Positions 1 through 7,147 of a DNA stretch of 31,279 bases are shown piece after piece. The DNA is from CAZTAO01 sp964611645 (GTDB lineage: Bacteria > Armatimonadota > UBA5829). The stretch spans positions 1-31,279 of the forward strand of contig CAZTAO010000056.1 in the NCBI GenBank assembly GCA_964611645.1, read 5' to 3'. Each line of letters opens with the position of its first letter. The stretch's first letter is position 1. The notes beneath the pieces are model-generated. The model saw only the letters and a program-made list of their open reading frames with translations, was not told the origin of the DNA and did no database searches. The translations under genes and the position numbers were made by a program.

Positions 1-2
1 GA

Positions 3-48
3 GGTGGGTCAAAATTCAACGCCGATGGTGGGTCAATTTTCAACGCCG
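3..48. repeat. Tandem 22-bp direct repeat, possible insertion-sequence end
   Basis: Two copies of a 22-base unit lie at 3-24 and 27-48, with a period of 24 bases. Each begins GGTGGGTCAA and ends TTCAACGCCG, and they differ only at two central positions (AA versus TT). The second copy is followed at 50-55 by TTGACA. Short tandem GGGTCA...TTTTCAACGCC-like units next to a terminal ACA are reminiscent of the multiple terminal repeats of IS21-family elements; that assignment is from memory of the family and is an inference. No transposase gene is in the window, so the element would extend to the left. Confidence 0.4.
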
Positions 49-49
49 G

Positions 50-574
50 TTGACAAAACCTGGCGGCTGCCCGACGATTCGGCTGCGGGACCACGAGATC
101 GAGCAGGTCCGCACTTTGGCAGCCCAGCGTAACGGCTGCAAAAGCAGCGCCTCGAACAAGCGAGTAACCACTACATCAACCGACCTGGGCATTCACGCAC
201 TCGGGCTTGCGGCGGAGATCGCGGTTGGCCGCTATCTCAACTGTCCAGTCGACAGGAGGATACACCGGCACGGTGATCGCGGTGTAGACCTGGTCTGGCG
301 TGGGCTGGACCTCCAGGTCAAGCTCAACCAGACACCGAGCGGCGACCTCTATGTTTCCTCGATGAAAGGCCTTCTTTGCGACGCAATGATCCTCGTGCTC
401 GGGAGGGACGCAACTGGCCCCCTGCGCTTGGCAGGATGGTTGCCGGTCGCGGAGTTCCGCCACTTCGCACGGCAGAAGAGATACCGCGAATGCTACCCCG
501 AAGTCTGGGCGGTGCCACAATCTTGCCTTCGACCGATGCGGGAACTCTGGCAATATGTCGGGGAGGTGCAGTGA
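50..574 (+). CDS. PD-(D/E)XK nuclease-like phage/element protein
   Basis: This 174-residue protein has no confident named family. Residues 53-93 show the order expected of a PD-(D/E)XK nuclease core: a helix with Glu56 (GLAAEIAVGRYLN), a strand with Asp80 (RGVDLVW), then Gln89-Val-Lys91 (LQVKL) in place of the usual E-x-K. Such domains in phage and mobile-element proteins are often resolvases or restriction-like nucleases; the exact role is unknown. The start is uncertain. The TTG at 50 has no Shine-Dalgarno and overlaps the repeat at the window edge, the frame stays open to base 2, and an internal TTG at codon 23 is preceded by a purine-rich AGCAGG. The stop overlaps the next gene's ATG (TGATG), so the two are probably translationally coupled. 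It is the first of four same-strand genes in the element. Confidence 0.6.
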   Translation: MTKPGGCPTIRLRDHEIEQVRTLAAQRNGCKSSASNKRVTTTSTDLGIHALGLAAEIAVGRYLNCPVDRRIHRHGDRGVDLVWRGLDLQVKLNQTPSGDLYVSSMKGLLCDAMILVLGRDATGPLRLAGWLPVAEFRHFARQKRYRECYPEVWAVPQSCLRPMRELWQYVGEVQ

Positions 575-897
575 TGGCTATGTCAGGATATGCTAGGTGG
601 TACGCTAACTATAAGCGGAGAGAATCTCGGGCCCGAGCCGGCTACAAGCATTATGACAGCGTCCCCGATGCCAAGGTGAGGCTTGTGCGGCCGTATGGCG
701 GCAGCGGATGCTACATCTGGGAGGTGATCGACTGTCCCTACTGTGGAAAGAAACATCGTCACGGGGCCGGAGTCGATCCGGCGCGGGTAAACGAGTTTCT
801 CAGCCACAGAAGACCGCACTGCTTCTACAACGACCTAACCCCTCTGGACTATCTCCTGGTCTTGGCTGATGGGCCAACGAATGAAGGAGCAAGATAA
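574..897 (+). CDS. Small zinc-ribbon protein of the mobile element
   Basis: This 107-residue protein is not assigned to a family. I chose the ATG at 574 because it overlaps the previous stop (TGATG) and has a GGGGAGG Shine-Dalgarno at about 560-566; the frame is open further upstream but inside the previous gene. A CPYCGKKHRHG knuckle around residues 54-64 and a later H-R-R-P-H-C around residues 79-84 could bind one zinc ion. The N-terminus is rich in Arg, Lys and Tyr, consistent with nucleic-acid binding. Its stop TAATGA overlaps the start of the primase-helicase gene, placing it in the same transcription unit. Small zinc proteins of unknown function are common in phage replication modules, so a DNA-associated accessory role is an inference. 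Confidence 0.65.
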   Translation: MAMSGYARWYANYKRRESRARAGYKHYDSVPDAKVRLVRPYGGSGCYIWEVIDCPYCGKKHRHGAGVDPARVNEFLSHRRPHCFYNDLTPLDYLLVLADGPTNEGAR

Positions 898-3410
898 TGA
901 GACTCGACGACTTCATTCAGAGGCTGCAGAAAGTAAAGAAGACCGGGGAACACCGGTGGCAGGCGCTTTGCCCGGCGCATCACGACAAGCAGGCATCGCT
1001 AAGTGTGACGGTAGGTAAAAGCCAACCGATAGTTCTCTGCTGTCACGCTGGATGCTCCACGGAAGAGATATGCGCCGCGCTTGGCCTGAAGAGCAGCGAC
1101 CTGTGCGAGGACCGGGTGGAACTACCACCGGTCCGCGCTGACAAGGGGAAGATCGTGGCGACATATGACTATCTGGACGAAGAAGGCAAGTTGCTGTACC
1201 AAACGGTCAGGCTTGAGCCAAAGGACTTCCGGCAGCGGGTCCCGGATGGCAATGGCAGATGGAAGTGGGGCCTGGCGGGAGTCAGGCGCGTGCCATACCA
1301 TCTGCCCCAGCTTGTGAATGCGCGTGACTCTGGGAAAGCGGTGCTATTGGTGGAAGGGGAGAAGGATGTCGAAGCGGCGGAGGCTTTGGGGTTCGTCGCG
1401 ACCACAACATCCGGCGGGGCAAATGGCTGGAGAGCAGAATGTGCGGAGTGCTTCGGCGGGCTGAATGTCGCCTGCCTGCCCGACAATGACAAACCGGGCC
1501 GGGACTACGCTCACAAGTCGTTGACTGGGATCTACCCGTTCGCAGCGTCAGTGAAGTTGATACAACTGCCAGGTCTGCCCGAGAAGGGTGATCTGTGTGA
1601 CTGGGTAGGAGCGGGAGGGACCGCAGAAGCCCTTCAGGCGCTCATAGGCACGGCTCCGGAGTGGGAACCGGGCGAGGAGACTGAGTGCCGTAGGCAGCCC
1701 GGCGCGTACACTTCAACTGTGCTGGACACGCTGAACGACGCGGGGAACGCAGAGAGGCTCATCGCGGCACACGGCACTGACCTGCGCTATTGTCCGGATA
1801 AGCGGGCATGGTTCGTCTGGGATGGGCGCGTGTGGCGACAAGATGACACTTCCGAAGTTCACCGTCTCGCAAAACGCGTGGTGCGCGACATGTATGCTCT
1901 ACTGGCCGATCTTTCTGGGGATCACAGGCAGAAGGTGTACAGCTTCATCAACCGAAGCCTAAACAGCGAGCGCCTGAAGGCCATGCTGGAAGAGGCTCAG
2001 AAGGAGGCAGGCGTCATAGTGAGACTCTCCAGCATGGACTGTCAGCACTGGTTGTTGCCGTGTGAGGATGGGGTGATAGATCTGCGGACTGGAGCCTTGC
2101 GAGAGCATCGCCGCGAAGATTACTTTACGAAACTCGTGCGAGTGCGATTCGATCAGTCGGCGAAGTGCGATCGCTGGGAACGGTTCTTGGACGAAGTATT
2201 CTGTGGTGACGCTGAACTCATCGCCTATGCGCAGAAACTAGCAGGTTATGTACTTACAGGTGACTGCAGCGAACAGAGCTTCTTTGTCTTGGCTGGCAAA
2301 GGCAGTAACGGGAAAGGCGTGTTCGTTCGAACGCTGGGCAAGCTGTTGGGGCACTACGCGAAGGACTGCCCGGTAACAACGTTCTTGGAACGCCGCAGTG
2401 AGAACACCTGCGATCTTGCCAGTCTTGCCGGCGCGAGAATGGTAACCGCAAGCGAAGGCGAGGACACCAGCAGCTTCAACGAGTCTCTGATCAAAAGGCT
2501 CAGCGGCCAGGACCCGGTCACGGCAAGGTTCAATCGAATGGACTTCTTCACGTACGAGCCGACTTTCAAGATACTGTTCTCCACAAACGAGATTCCCAGA
2601 ATCCGGTCACAGAACTACGCGATGAAGCGGCGCGTCAAGCTCATACCGTTTCGGCAGAGGTTTTACTATCCGCACGAGGAGAAACTCCCGGTTCGTGACG
2701 AACACCTGGAGGACAAGCTGAGCATGGAACTGCCGGGCATTTTGGCGTGGGCAGTCCGCGGCTGCCTGGACTGGCAACGTCATGGGCTTGGGATGCCAGA
2801 CGCTGTGATGCAGGAAGTCTCGGCTCTGTTTGTGGATCAGGACCCTTTGGCGGTGTTCATTGAAAGCAGGTGCATACTCCACCCTGGCGTCAAGGAGGAA
2901 AGCGGCGTGATGTGGCGGGCGTATGTTGCTTGGTGCGAATCTGAGAAACGGACATTGGCAGTCAAGACGACGTCCGGGTTTTCGCGAAACCTCAATTCTC
3001 GCGATGGAATCGAGCTACAGAAAGGCACAAAGGGTGCGCGATTCCTCTCGGGGATCTGCCTGACTGAGTCCGAGACTGCCACTGGAGTGGCGACGGAAAC
3101 AGAGGAAACAGCCTCAAAAGAGAGACGGGTGGCGGGATACGCGCCACCTGGCGTTAACGCTAAGGAAAACACCCCTCATTATGGAGTTAACGGCGAAAGC
3201 TCTGATTCTCGCCACCTGTCGCCACCCGGAGAGGAGTCTTGCGGGTTCCCGACTGCCAGTGGCAAATGCATCCAGTGTGTTGAACTGGTCGAGCTGGAAC
3301 AGAATGGTGGGCCCGAAAAGGATTGGCAAGGCTCCTGTCAAAAATGCGGACGCCACAACTCAATACCCAACTGGCGTATAGGCACCTGGAGAAAGGACGA
3401 CAAGGAATGA
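897..3410 (+). CDS. Primase-helicase, CHC2/TOPRIM plus D5/P4-type SF3 helicase
   Basis: This 837-residue replication protein should prime and unwind the element's DNA at its own origin. The N-terminus carries a CHC2-like zinc finger (Cys25-x2-His28, Cys49-HAG-Cys53). A TOPRIM domain follows, with Glu153 in VEGEKD and the acidic pair in PDNDKPG near residue 197. The middle region is D5_N-like. The superfamily 3 helicase domain has a Walker A near residue 467 (GKGSNGKG), an acidic Walker B-like stretch (TASEGEDT) and sensor residues around FSTNEIPRI, as in P4 alpha and poxvirus D5-type helicases. The C-terminal roughly 100 residues are low in hydrophobics and end in a C-x2-C...C-x2-C ribbon. 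The ATG overlaps the upstream stop region, and the TGA overlaps the next ATG. No separate helicase loader is seen. Classification as a phage, plasmid or satellite replication protein is secure; which of these it serves is not. Confidence 0.92.
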   Translation: MRLDDFIQRLQKVKKTGEHRWQALCPAHHDKQASLSVTVGKSQPIVLCCHAGCSTEEICAALGLKSSDLCEDRVELPPVRADKGKIVATYDYLDEEGKLLYQTVRLEPKDFRQRVPDGNGRWKWGLAGVRRVPYHLPQLVNARDSGKAVLLVEGEKDVEAAEALGFVATTTSGGANGWRAECAECFGGLNVACLPDNDKPGRDYAHKSLTGIYPFAASVKLIQLPGLPEKGDLCDWVGAGGTAEALQALIGTAPEWEPGEETECRRQPGAYTSTVLDTLNDAGNAERLIAAHGTDLRYCPDKRAWFVWDGRVWRQDDTSEVHRLAKRVVRDMYALLADLSGDHRQKVYSFINRSLNSERLKAMLEEAQKEAGVIVRLSSMDCQHWLLPCEDGVIDLRTGALREHRREDYFTKLVRVRFDQSAKCDRWERFLDEVFCGDAELIAYAQKLAGYVLTGDCSEQSFFVLAGKGSNGKGVFVRTLGKLLGHYAKDCPVTTFLERRSENTCDLASLAGARMVTASEGEDTSSFNESLIKRLSGQDPVTARFNRMDFFTYEPTFKILFSTNEIPRIRSQNYAMKRRVKLIPFRQRFYYPHEEKLPVRDEHLEDKLSMELPGILAWAVRGCLDWQRHGLGMPDAVMQEVSALFVDQDPLAVFIESRCILHPGVKEESGVMWRAYVAWCESEKRTLAVKTTSGFSRNLNSRDGIELQKGTKGARFLSGICLTESETATGVATETEETASKERRVAGYAPPGVNAKENTPHYGVNGESSDSRHLSPPGEESCGFPTASGKCIQCVELVELEQNGGPEKDWQGSCQKCGRHNSIPNWRIGTWRKDDKE

Positions 3411-3904
3411 ATAGGCGAGAAGACACAAGAGGTGATACCCGTCGTGAGCGGTTCGCCATTGCTCTCGCCGCAGGTAATAGTGGCAAAGAAGCTGCGCGCC
3501 TGGCCGGCTATTCAGCCAAGTCCGATGGAAGTCTGCGGACCACGGCGTCGAGGCTGATGTCTAACGCTAACATCCTCTCGCGCGCACGCGCGTTGCTGCA
3601 CGACAGCCTGGAACAGCAGGGGTGTACGCCTGAGTGGACCGCCGGGCGACTGAAACAGATGATAGAGCAATCTATGACAGGAGGGAAGCCTCAGTTGATG
3701 GCTGCTGTGAAAGCTCTTGAACTTATGGCTCGACTGCAGGGACTGATAGTGGATCACGACCAGGTCGACCTGACAGTACATTCTGAGTTCGCAGGCCTCT
3801 CTGAATTGGAGAAGGCAAAGCTACTGGCTGACAAGGTCCGAATGCTATATGACGCTATGCTGGTTCCCGCCGCGCTGTCGAGTCCGGATGCCGCTGTCCA
3901 ATAG
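3407..3904 (+). CDS. Terminase small subunit-like protein (TerS, Terminase_2 type)
   Basis: This 165-residue protein begins at the ATG at 3407, chosen for its ATGA overlap with the primase stop and the AAGGA upstream. The segment from about residue 13 to 60 (RERFAIALAAGNSGKEAARLAG, then YSAKSDGSLRTTASRLM) matches the helix-turn-helix DNA-recognition domain of Terminase_2 small subunits, which bind the pac or cos site and hand DNA to the large subunit. The remainder is helical and could mediate oligomerisation. No large terminase, portal or capsid gene follows: the gene runs straight into a terminator and a convergent integrase. This is expected if the element borrows a helper phage's packaging motor, or if a prophage has decayed. 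A different DNA-binding role for this HTH fold is possible. Confidence 0.75.
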   Translation: MNRREDTRGDTRRERFAIALAAGNSGKEAARLAGYSAKSDGSLRTTASRLMSNANILSRARALLHDSLEQQGCTPEWTAGRLKQMIEQSMTGGKPQLMAAVKALELMARLQGLIVDHDQVDLTVHSEFAGLSELEKAKLLADKVRMLYDAMLVPAALSSPDAAVQ

Positions 3905-3932
3905 CAGTAACCCTCGCTCTTCCTGCCACAAA

Positions 3933-3964
3933 GAAGCCCGTCTCGATAGTCTGAGACGGGCTTC
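3933..3964. terminator. Bidirectional intrinsic terminator between terS and int
   Basis: A perfect 12-bp stem (arms 3933-3944 and 3953-3964, sequence GAAGCCCGTCTC and its complement) encloses an 8-base loop. On the minus strand the stem is followed by CTTTGTGG, the better U-rich side, so it should mainly end integrase transcription. It also lies 29 bases past the terS stop, so it can block rightward transcripts. Confidence 0.8.
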
Positions 3965-3991
3965 ACTATATGCTTGCAGGGTGGGGGAACT

Positions 3992-4957
3992 CTATCTCAA
4001 CCGCTTTCTGCCATTCTGGGGCTTTGCGACCTGCAGTCTATCGGCGGGGGAATTCTGTCTGTGGGATATCAGAACGTCCGTGTTGCTGAGTTCCGCATAC
4101 TTCCGGGTTTGGTCCAGGCTGGTGTGCCCAAGCATCTTCTGAAGTTCAAAGACTCCCCCGCCATTGCGCAGAAAAGAGACTGCGAATGTGTGCCTGAATG
4201 TATGCGGGGAACATCTGACACCCTCAACCCCCGCTTCCGCGCATCTGCGGACTATCATCTTGTGAACCGTGTGACGATTGACGGGTTCACCGTAGCAGTT
4301 GACGAAGAATCCCCGAGAGGTCAGATCATCGCCGCGTCTGCCCAGGTAGAGGCTCAAAGCCTGACGCGCAACCGAACCGAATGGGACTATACGCTCCTTG
4401 TTGCCCTTGCCCAGGACCACAACAGTCTGTTCGCCCCAGTCTATGTCGGTAAGCTCTATTCCACATAGCTCGGAAACGCGCAAACCTGAATCAAGCAGCA
4501 GGGTGATGATCGCGCGATCACGCACCCCGGCGAAGTCATTCTTGCAGGTTCCGAGGACTGCTTCAAGCTCTGTGGAGTTGAATGTCTGGATCACACATCG
4601 CAGGCGCTTGGGCTTGTCTACGGACTCCATTGGACTGCGATCCATGAACCCGTCGCGCACCAGATATGCATACAACGCTCGTAGCGCACAGAAACTGTGC
4701 TGGCTGGTAGTGGGGGACTTCGCCGCCTCGCTGATCAGGAACTCGCGGATGGTTCGCACTTCACAGGAAGCTGGTGTTGAGTCGATACCGGCGCTCTGCA
4801 AGAAGCTCAGGAACGCTGACAGGCGGTAGTCGTAGTAGTCGATGGTGTTCGGGGATAGGGCTTTGCTCTGGTTGTAGTTCCTGAATGACTTTACCGCTGT
4901 CTGCCAGTCCTCCGTGGGGTGTGTGACGTTGGTGATTCTGATCGCTTGGCTCTGCAT
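3992..4957 (-). CDS. Tyrosine recombinase (integrase), XerC/D-like
   Basis: This 321-residue enzyme would integrate and excise the element by site-specific recombination through a covalent 3'-phosphotyrosine. The N-terminal SAM-like core-binding domain spans about residues 15-100. The catalytic domain contains Arg in SGLRVSEL, Lys in GKGNKER, HTFRH (His and Arg), LGH (His) and Tyr in RKYAEL, so the full R-K-H-R-H-Y set is present. There is no long arm-binding domain, so it is a short XerC/D-like or Tn-type integrase. A GGAGAGG Shine-Dalgarno lies a few bases before the ATG at 4957. The gene points away from tRNA-Leu, with 136 bases between its start and the tRNA CCA end, the usual geometry at an attachment site. 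A housekeeping XerC/D role is less likely given its neighbours. Confidence 0.93.
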   Translation of the reverse strand: MQSQAIRITNVTHPTEDWQTAVKSFRNYNQSKALSPNTIDYYDYRLSAFLSFLQSAGIDSTPASCEVRTIREFLISEAAKSPTTSQHSFCALRALYAYLVRDGFMDRSPMESVDKPKRLRCVIQTFNSTELEAVLGTCKNDFAGVRDRAIITLLLDSGLRVSELCGIELTDIDWGEQTVVVLGKGNKERIVPFGSVARQALSLYLGRRGDDLTSRGFFVNCYGEPVNRHTVHKMIVRRCAEAGVEGVRCSPHTFRHTFAVSFLRNGGGVFELQKMLGHTSLDQTRKYAELSNTDVLISHRQNSPADRLQVAKPQNGRKRLR

Positions 4958-5027
4958 TTTCGTACCTCTCCAAAGTGGTTATTGTTAGCACGAAAACGAA
5001 CCAAGTTCCCAAGCTCAGGAAACAAAA

Positions 5028-5067
5028 ACCAAGTGTACAAGTCACTAGTTCAGTGTGTACACTTGGT
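5028..5067. repeat. Perfect 12-bp inverted repeat between int and tRNA-Leu
   Basis: The arms ACCAAGTGTACA (5028-5039) and TGTACACTTGGT (5056-5067) are exact complements separated by 16 bases, with ACTAGT near the centre. A further ACCAAGT half-site lies at 5000-5006. The position, between the integrase start and the tRNA 3' end, suggests a recombinase core or accessory binding site, or an operator for int. Which of these it is cannot be told from one junction. Confidence 0.7.
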
Positions 5068-5093
5068 CGGTTTTCGGGGGGTATCTAGCCTTG

Positions 5094-5180
5094 TGGTGGG
5101 GATGAAGAGAGTCGAACTCTTATGGGCGTTAAGCCCACTTGGCCCTCAACCAAGCGCGTCTGCCATTCCGCCACATCCCC
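5094..5180 (-). tRNA. tRNA-Leu (anticodon GAG)
   Basis: Read on the minus strand from 5180, the sequence folds as a class II tRNA. The acceptor stem GGGGATG pairs with CATCCCC and is followed by A and an encoded CCA (5096-5094). The anticodon stem CTTGG/CCAAG encloses TTGAGGG, giving anticodon GAG and so Leu (CUC/CUU). A long variable arm (TGGGC...GCCCA) typical of leucine tRNAs comes next, then a T arm AAGAG-TTCGACT-CTCTT. The 3' end faces the integrase gene, so this is the probable integration target of the element. It has its own promoter upstream. Confidence 0.95.
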
Positions 5181-5218
5181 ATGAGGCGCGCTCCAGCCGA
5201 AACCGGAGAAGCAATAAG

Positions 5219-5247
5219 AGTATATCATTGAAGCTGATTGTAGTCAA
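5219..5247 (-). promoter_or_regulatory. Promoter of tRNA-Leu
   Basis: On the minus strand, TTGACT (5247-5242), a 17-base spacer and TATACT (5224-5219) form a strong sigma70/sigmaA-type promoter with an extended -10 TG one base before the hexamer. Transcription would start near 5212, about 32 bases before the mature tRNA. Confidence 0.8.
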
Positions 5248-5274
5248 CACGACCTTCGTGGACGCGGCGGTGTT

Positions 5275-5303
5275 TTGACAGTCCACCGGGCCAATGATAT
5301 ACT
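5275..5303 (+). promoter_or_regulatory. Promoter of the gmk-coaBC-metK-priA-def-fmt operon
   Basis: TTGACA at 5275-5280, a 17-base spacer and TATACT at 5298-5303, with an extended -10 TG at 5295-5296, make a near-consensus promoter. The start of transcription would be near 5310. This rules out the upstream TTG at 5275 as the gmk start and supports the GTG at 5347. Confidence 0.85.
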
Positions 5304-5346
5304 TCATTGGTGTTCTGTATACTCCAGGGGGCTTCCGATTAGACCA

Positions 5347-5955
5347 GTGGATACGCTTCGCGCGCCAACAAGAACCGGGGGACTGCTGGTCGTGGTGTCC
5401 GGCCCTAGTGGGGTCGGAAAAGACTCCATAGTCGCTAAGCTTCAGGATAGCGGTGTCCAGTTGCACAACTGCGTCACGGCTACCACACGGACTCCCAGGG
5501 AAGGGGAAGTAAATGGGGTGAGTTACCATTTCTATGCCCCAGAAGACTTCCACGCAATGGCAACGGATGGCCAGTTGCTGGAATGGGCGCAAGTTCACGG
5601 ACATTACTACGGAACCCCAAAGAAGGCTGTTCTGGAAGCTCTTGCCTCAGGCAAGGATGTGCTTCTTAACGTGGATGTGCAGGGTGGGGCGTCGGTAAAG
5701 AGAGTGATGCCGGACGCAGTGCTGGTATATGTAGCCCCGCCTTCTGCCCAGGAGTTGGCCCGGAGGCTGAGGGACCGCGGTACCGATTCCCTGGAATCCA
5801 TACAACTCAGACTCGAGAACGCTCAGAGCGAGGCAGAAGCAGCCTCTGCTTTCTATGATTACGAGATACCGAACGACGACCTGGCCACCGCAGCCGATCA
5901 GTTGAAGTGCATCTTGACTGCGGAACGGTGCAGAATTATGCGGAAACGCGACTGA
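5347..5955 (+). CDS. gmk: Guanylate kinase
   Basis: This 202-residue cytosolic enzyme phosphorylates GMP to GDP with ATP. The P-loop SGPSGVGKDS sits at about residues 18-27. The GMP-binding segment TATTRTPREGEVNG-V-YHF follows, then the lid region and the DVQGG motif, and the length matches bacterial Gmk (about 200). The GTG at 5347 is chosen because the predicted transcript starts near 5310; a GGGGG stretch lies about 14 bases upstream, so the ribosome site is weak. It is the first gene of a tightly spaced operon and ends one base before coaBC. In many bacteria rpoZ lies between gmk and coaBC; here there is no room for it. Confidence 0.95.
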   Translation: MDTLRAPTRTGGLLVVVSGPSGVGKDSIVAKLQDSGVQLHNCVTATTRTPREGEVNGVSYHFYAPEDFHAMATDGQLLEWAQVHGHYYGTPKKAVLEALASGKDVLLNVDVQGGASVKRVMPDAVLVYVAPPSAQELARRLRDRGTDSLESIQLRLENAQSEAEAASAFYDYEIPNDDLATAADQLKCILTAERCRIMRKRD

Positions 5956-5956
5956 T

Positions 5957-7147
5957 ATGCATGGCAAGAAGATCATTCTAGGAGTCACGGGCAGCGTCGC
6001 CGCTTACAAAGCAGCCTACATTGCAAGCGGGTTGGTCAAGCGGGGGGCGGACGTTCACGTAGTGATGACCGAGAACGCCCGGAAGCTGGTTGGCGAGGCG
6101 ACATTCTGGGCCTTGACCCATAACCCAGTGCTCTGCGATATGTTTCAGCCTCCGGTGAGGCGTGAGATTGAGCACGTCTCGGTGTCAGAGTCGGCGGATT
6201 TGTTCCTGGTTGCGCCCGCGACGGCCAACGTGATCGCGAAACTAGCGCACGGCATCGCCGATGATATGCTCAGCACAATGGCCCTGGTCGCCCGGTGCCC
6301 GATGCTCATAGCCCCGGCTATGAACCTGCACATGTTCACAAACGCCATTGTGCAGGAGAATCTCTCCTGCCTGAAAAAGAAAGGCTGGACGGTTATCGAA
6401 CCGGACAGCGGAAGACTGGCGTGTGGCGATGAGGGAACAGGCAGGCTGGCTGATCCTGAGGCTATCATCGCGTGCGTCGAAGAGGCTCTAGAGCATTCAG
6501 ACGATCTGGTTGGCCTGAGGATATTGGTTTCCGCCGGACCCACCCAGGAAGCCATTGACCCGGTGAGGGTCATCAGCAACAGATCATCAGGCAAGATGGG
6601 TTACGCGATTGCCGAACGCGCGGCCAGGCGGGGGGCGGAAGTGACTTTGGTCACCGGGCCGGTGAGCATCCAAGCGCCGGTCGGTGTTGAGGTGGTGCGG
6701 GTATCCAGCGTTCAGGAAATGCGGGACGCAGTGATCGGGCGGATCGTTTCTGTGGATGCGTTCGTGTCTGCTGCCGCGCCCGCTGATTTCGTGCCCGCCA
6801 AGCCTGCAAGTGCGAAGATAAAGAAGTCTGATTCACTGAGCCTGGAATTGGTAAAGGCTGTAGACATTCTGGGCGAGATTGGCAAGACTAAGCCCAAGAC
6901 TCTGCTGGTGGGCTTCGCGGCTGAGACTGAGAACCTGATAGACAATGCCAACGCGAAGCTCAAGGCTAAGCATCTGGACATAATAGTGGCAAACGACGCC
7001 GAGTCCGCGCTGGGAGCCGATGATAATGAGGTCGCTATCATCACCAAGTCGGGCGATGATGTGCGGTTACCTCGAATGAGCAAAACTGCGGTCGCGGACC
7101 GTTTACTAGACTACATCAAGACTACAATTGGAGATAAAAAGAAATGA
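5957..7147 (+). CDS. coaBC: Bifunctional phosphopantothenoylcysteine decarboxylase/synthase
   Basis: This 396-residue cytosolic fusion protein catalyses two steps of coenzyme A synthesis: CTP-dependent ligation of cysteine to 4'-phosphopantothenate (CoaB), then FMN-dependent decarboxylation (CoaC). The N-terminal CoaC flavoprotein domain starts GVTGSVAAYKAA, has the active-site His in the EHVSVS stretch, and carries the PAMNLHMF substrate-binding motif and the CGDEGTGRL flap. The C-terminal CoaB domain includes SAGPTQEAIDPVRVISNRSSGKMG, a shorter part of which marks the nucleotide-binding loop, and an AAPADF-like segment followed by KIKK. Length is normal for the fusion (about 400). It follows gmk by one base, and its stop overlaps the metK start (ATGA). 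Confidence 0.96.
   Translation: MHGKKIILGVTGSVAAYKAAYIASGLVKRGADVHVVMTENARKLVGEATFWALTHNPVLCDMFQPPVRREIEHVSVSESADLFLVAPATANVIAKLAHGIADDMLSTMALVARCPMLIAPAMNLHMFTNAIVQENLSCLKKKGWTVIEPDSGRLACGDEGTGRLADPEAIIACVEEALEHSDDLVGLRILVSAGPTQEAIDPVRVISNRSSGKMGYAIAERAARRGAEVTLVTGPVSIQAPVGVEVVRVSSVQEMRDAVIGRIVSVDAFVSAAAPADFVPAKPASAKIKKSDSLSLELVKAVDILGEIGKTKPKTLLVGFAAETENLIDNANAKLKAKHLDIIVANDAESALGADDNEVAIITKSGDDVRLPRMSKTAVADRLLDYIKTTIGDKKK

Noticed and set aside
1..5094. A second copy of the tRNA-Leu 3' end marking the other attachment site.
   Set aside because: I looked for a repeat of the 5094-5180 sequence to the left of int and saw none; the other junction must lie outside the window.
5275..5346. A longer Gmk beginning at the TTG at 5275.
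   Set aside because: That TTG is the -35 box of a near-consensus promoter, and the extra residues would be encoded upstream of the predicted transcription start.
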